Part shown: positions 63,378 to 64,000 of the stretch, piece after piece
Layout of the letters: every line of letters begins with the position of its first letter
Numbering within the stretch: the first letter of the stretch is position 1
Origin: Maritalea porphyrae
GTDB taxonomy: Bacteria > Pseudomonadota > Alphaproteobacteria > Rhizobiales > Devosiaceae
Assembly (NCBI RefSeq): GCF_027213965.1
Contig: NZ_JAPWGX010000002.1
Span: 248,001-312,000, forward strand
DNA length: 64,000 nt
Direction: 5' to 3'
Made by a program: the position numbers and the translations under genes
Notes under the pieces: model-generated
Told to the model about the DNA's origin: nothing
The model's input: the letters and a program-made list of their open reading frames with translations, nothing else
Database searches by the model: none

Positions 63378-63868
63378 TGCGACTAAAAAGTATAGCCCAT
63401 CTTGTTTTTGTTGGCATTGTTGTGTTCCTGATAGGAAGCGCAAGCGGATTTGCGCAATCCAGCGAACAGGTCAATATTACCGGGGATCTGTTTGAAATTG
63501 ACCAGCAGAGCAAAACGGCCACCTTTACTGGCAACGTATACGCCAAACAAAAAACCTTTCAACTCTGGGCCCCACGGCTGATTGCCTCCTATGGAGAGGG
63601 CGGCCCTTCAGATTTGAAAAAGGTCACCGCAGATGGCCGCATTCGGGTGGAGTTTGGCAATCAAAAAGCGATTGCTGACCGAGGTATTTATGACCCGTCA
63701 ACAAAATCACTCACGCTTATTGGGAATGTTTCGACCAGTCAAACGGGGTCAAATGATGTGATCAATTCAAATGAAATGATCATTGACCTGAGCACCAACA
63801 CCACACGGTTTGAAGGTGGTGGCAAAAACAATGGCCGCGTAACCGCCACTTTTGGGTCTGGGAACTAA
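63374..63868 (+). CDS. lptA: LPS transport periplasmic bridge protein LptA
   Basis: About 164 residues with a signal peptide (MMRLKSIAHLVFVGIVVFLIG, cleaved near GFAQS) and the OstA/LptA beta-jellyroll pattern (ITGDLFEIDQQSKTATFTGN, VTADGRIRVEF). It polymerises to carry LPS across the periplasm. The start is ATG 63374, overlapping the lptC stop, or the next codon but one at 63377; the frame runs upstream inside lptC without support. Confidence 0.9.
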   Translation: MMRLKSIAHLVFVGIVVFLIGSASGFAQSSEQVNITGDLFEIDQQSKTATFTGNVYAKQKTFQLWAPRLIASYGEGGPSDLKKVTADGRIRVEFGNQKAIADRGIYDPSTKSLTLIGNVSTSQTGSNDVINSNEMIIDLSTNTTRFEGGGKNNGRVTATFGSGN

Positions 63869-63870
63869 CC

Positions 63871-64000
63871 ATGGCCGGTGAAGTTGATCCCACAGGTTGG
63901 TTGGTTGCCCACTCTCTTGCTAAATCCTATGGCAAAAAAGTGGTTATTCGAGACGTGTCTGTTGCGGTAAACAGAGGCGAAGCGGTTGGCCTATTGGGCC
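63871..64000 (+). CDS. lptB: LPS export ATPase LptB, N-terminal part (cut by window edge)
   Basis: The frame opens with ATG at 63871, two bases after the lptA stop, and is still open at the window end (43 codons). The start of an ABC ATPase is visible (LVAHSLAKSYGKKVVIRDVS, then GEAVGLLG leading into the Walker A), as expected for LptB in the rnd-lptC-lptA-lptB order. Confidence 0.88.
   Translation, partial: MAGEVDPTGWLVAHSLAKSYGKKVVIRDVSVAVNRGEAVGLLG

Overview
The window comes from an alphaproteobacterium, most likely of the order Hyphomicrobiales (Rhizobiales). Three things point there: the rnd-lptC-lptA-lptB order at the right end, a nosRZDFYLX cluster of alphaproteobacterial type, and protein sequences close to those of that order. 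Base composition is moderate. A marine, Devosiaceae-like host is possible but only a guess. No rRNA, tRNA, CRISPR array, transposase or phage gene was seen.

Layout. (1) 1-16 kb: two peptide-uptake operons read leftward. The first is solute-binding protein (SBP)-ATPase-ATPase-permease-permease followed by a class V aminotransferase, with a GntR/FCD regulator upstream. The second is SBP-permease-permease-ATPase-ATPase-Xaa-Pro aminopeptidase, with a divergent XRE-cupin regulator. Each couples import to an intracellular enzyme likely to act on the imported compound. (2) 16-18.7 kb: a membrane diguanylate cyclase and an orphan polar amino-acid binding protein. (3) 18.7-30.6 kb: a LysR regulator divergent from an assimilatory nitrate operon (nrtA, nrtB, a fused double ATPase, nirB, nirD, nasA and a CysG-like protein with a stunted methyltransferase part). 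(4) 30.5-40.2 kb: nitrous oxide reduction, nosRZDFYLX, preceded by a small Cys-pair protein and divergent from a class I cytochrome c. A near-consensus FNR/NNR box lies between the divergent units.

(5) 40.3-60.1 kb: a cell-surface region. It holds two GT4 glycosyltransferases, a type I secretion ATPase and adaptor, and a 1177-residue cysteine-free RTX/DUF4214 protein that looks like an S-layer or matrix protein. It also holds a small XRE regulator, an unrecognised 554-residue protein, a 1218-residue triple glycosyltransferase, a 96-residue linker protein and a Wzm/Wzt polysaccharide exporter. The arrangement recalls the Caulobacter rsa locus, where an RTX S-layer protein, its type I exporter and the anchoring polysaccharide are encoded together. 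A gene-poor stretch next to the RTX gene carries a cluster of palindromic repeats. (6) 60.3-64 kb: a leucine-type dehydrogenase, mscL, and the start of the rnd-lptCAB envelope operon, cut by the window edge.

The most novel material is in 42.8-60 kb: the RTX protein with three internal ~105-residue repeats, an uncharacterised 105-residue reading frame before it, the AT-rich control region, and the 554-residue protein with a secretion-signal-like C terminus.
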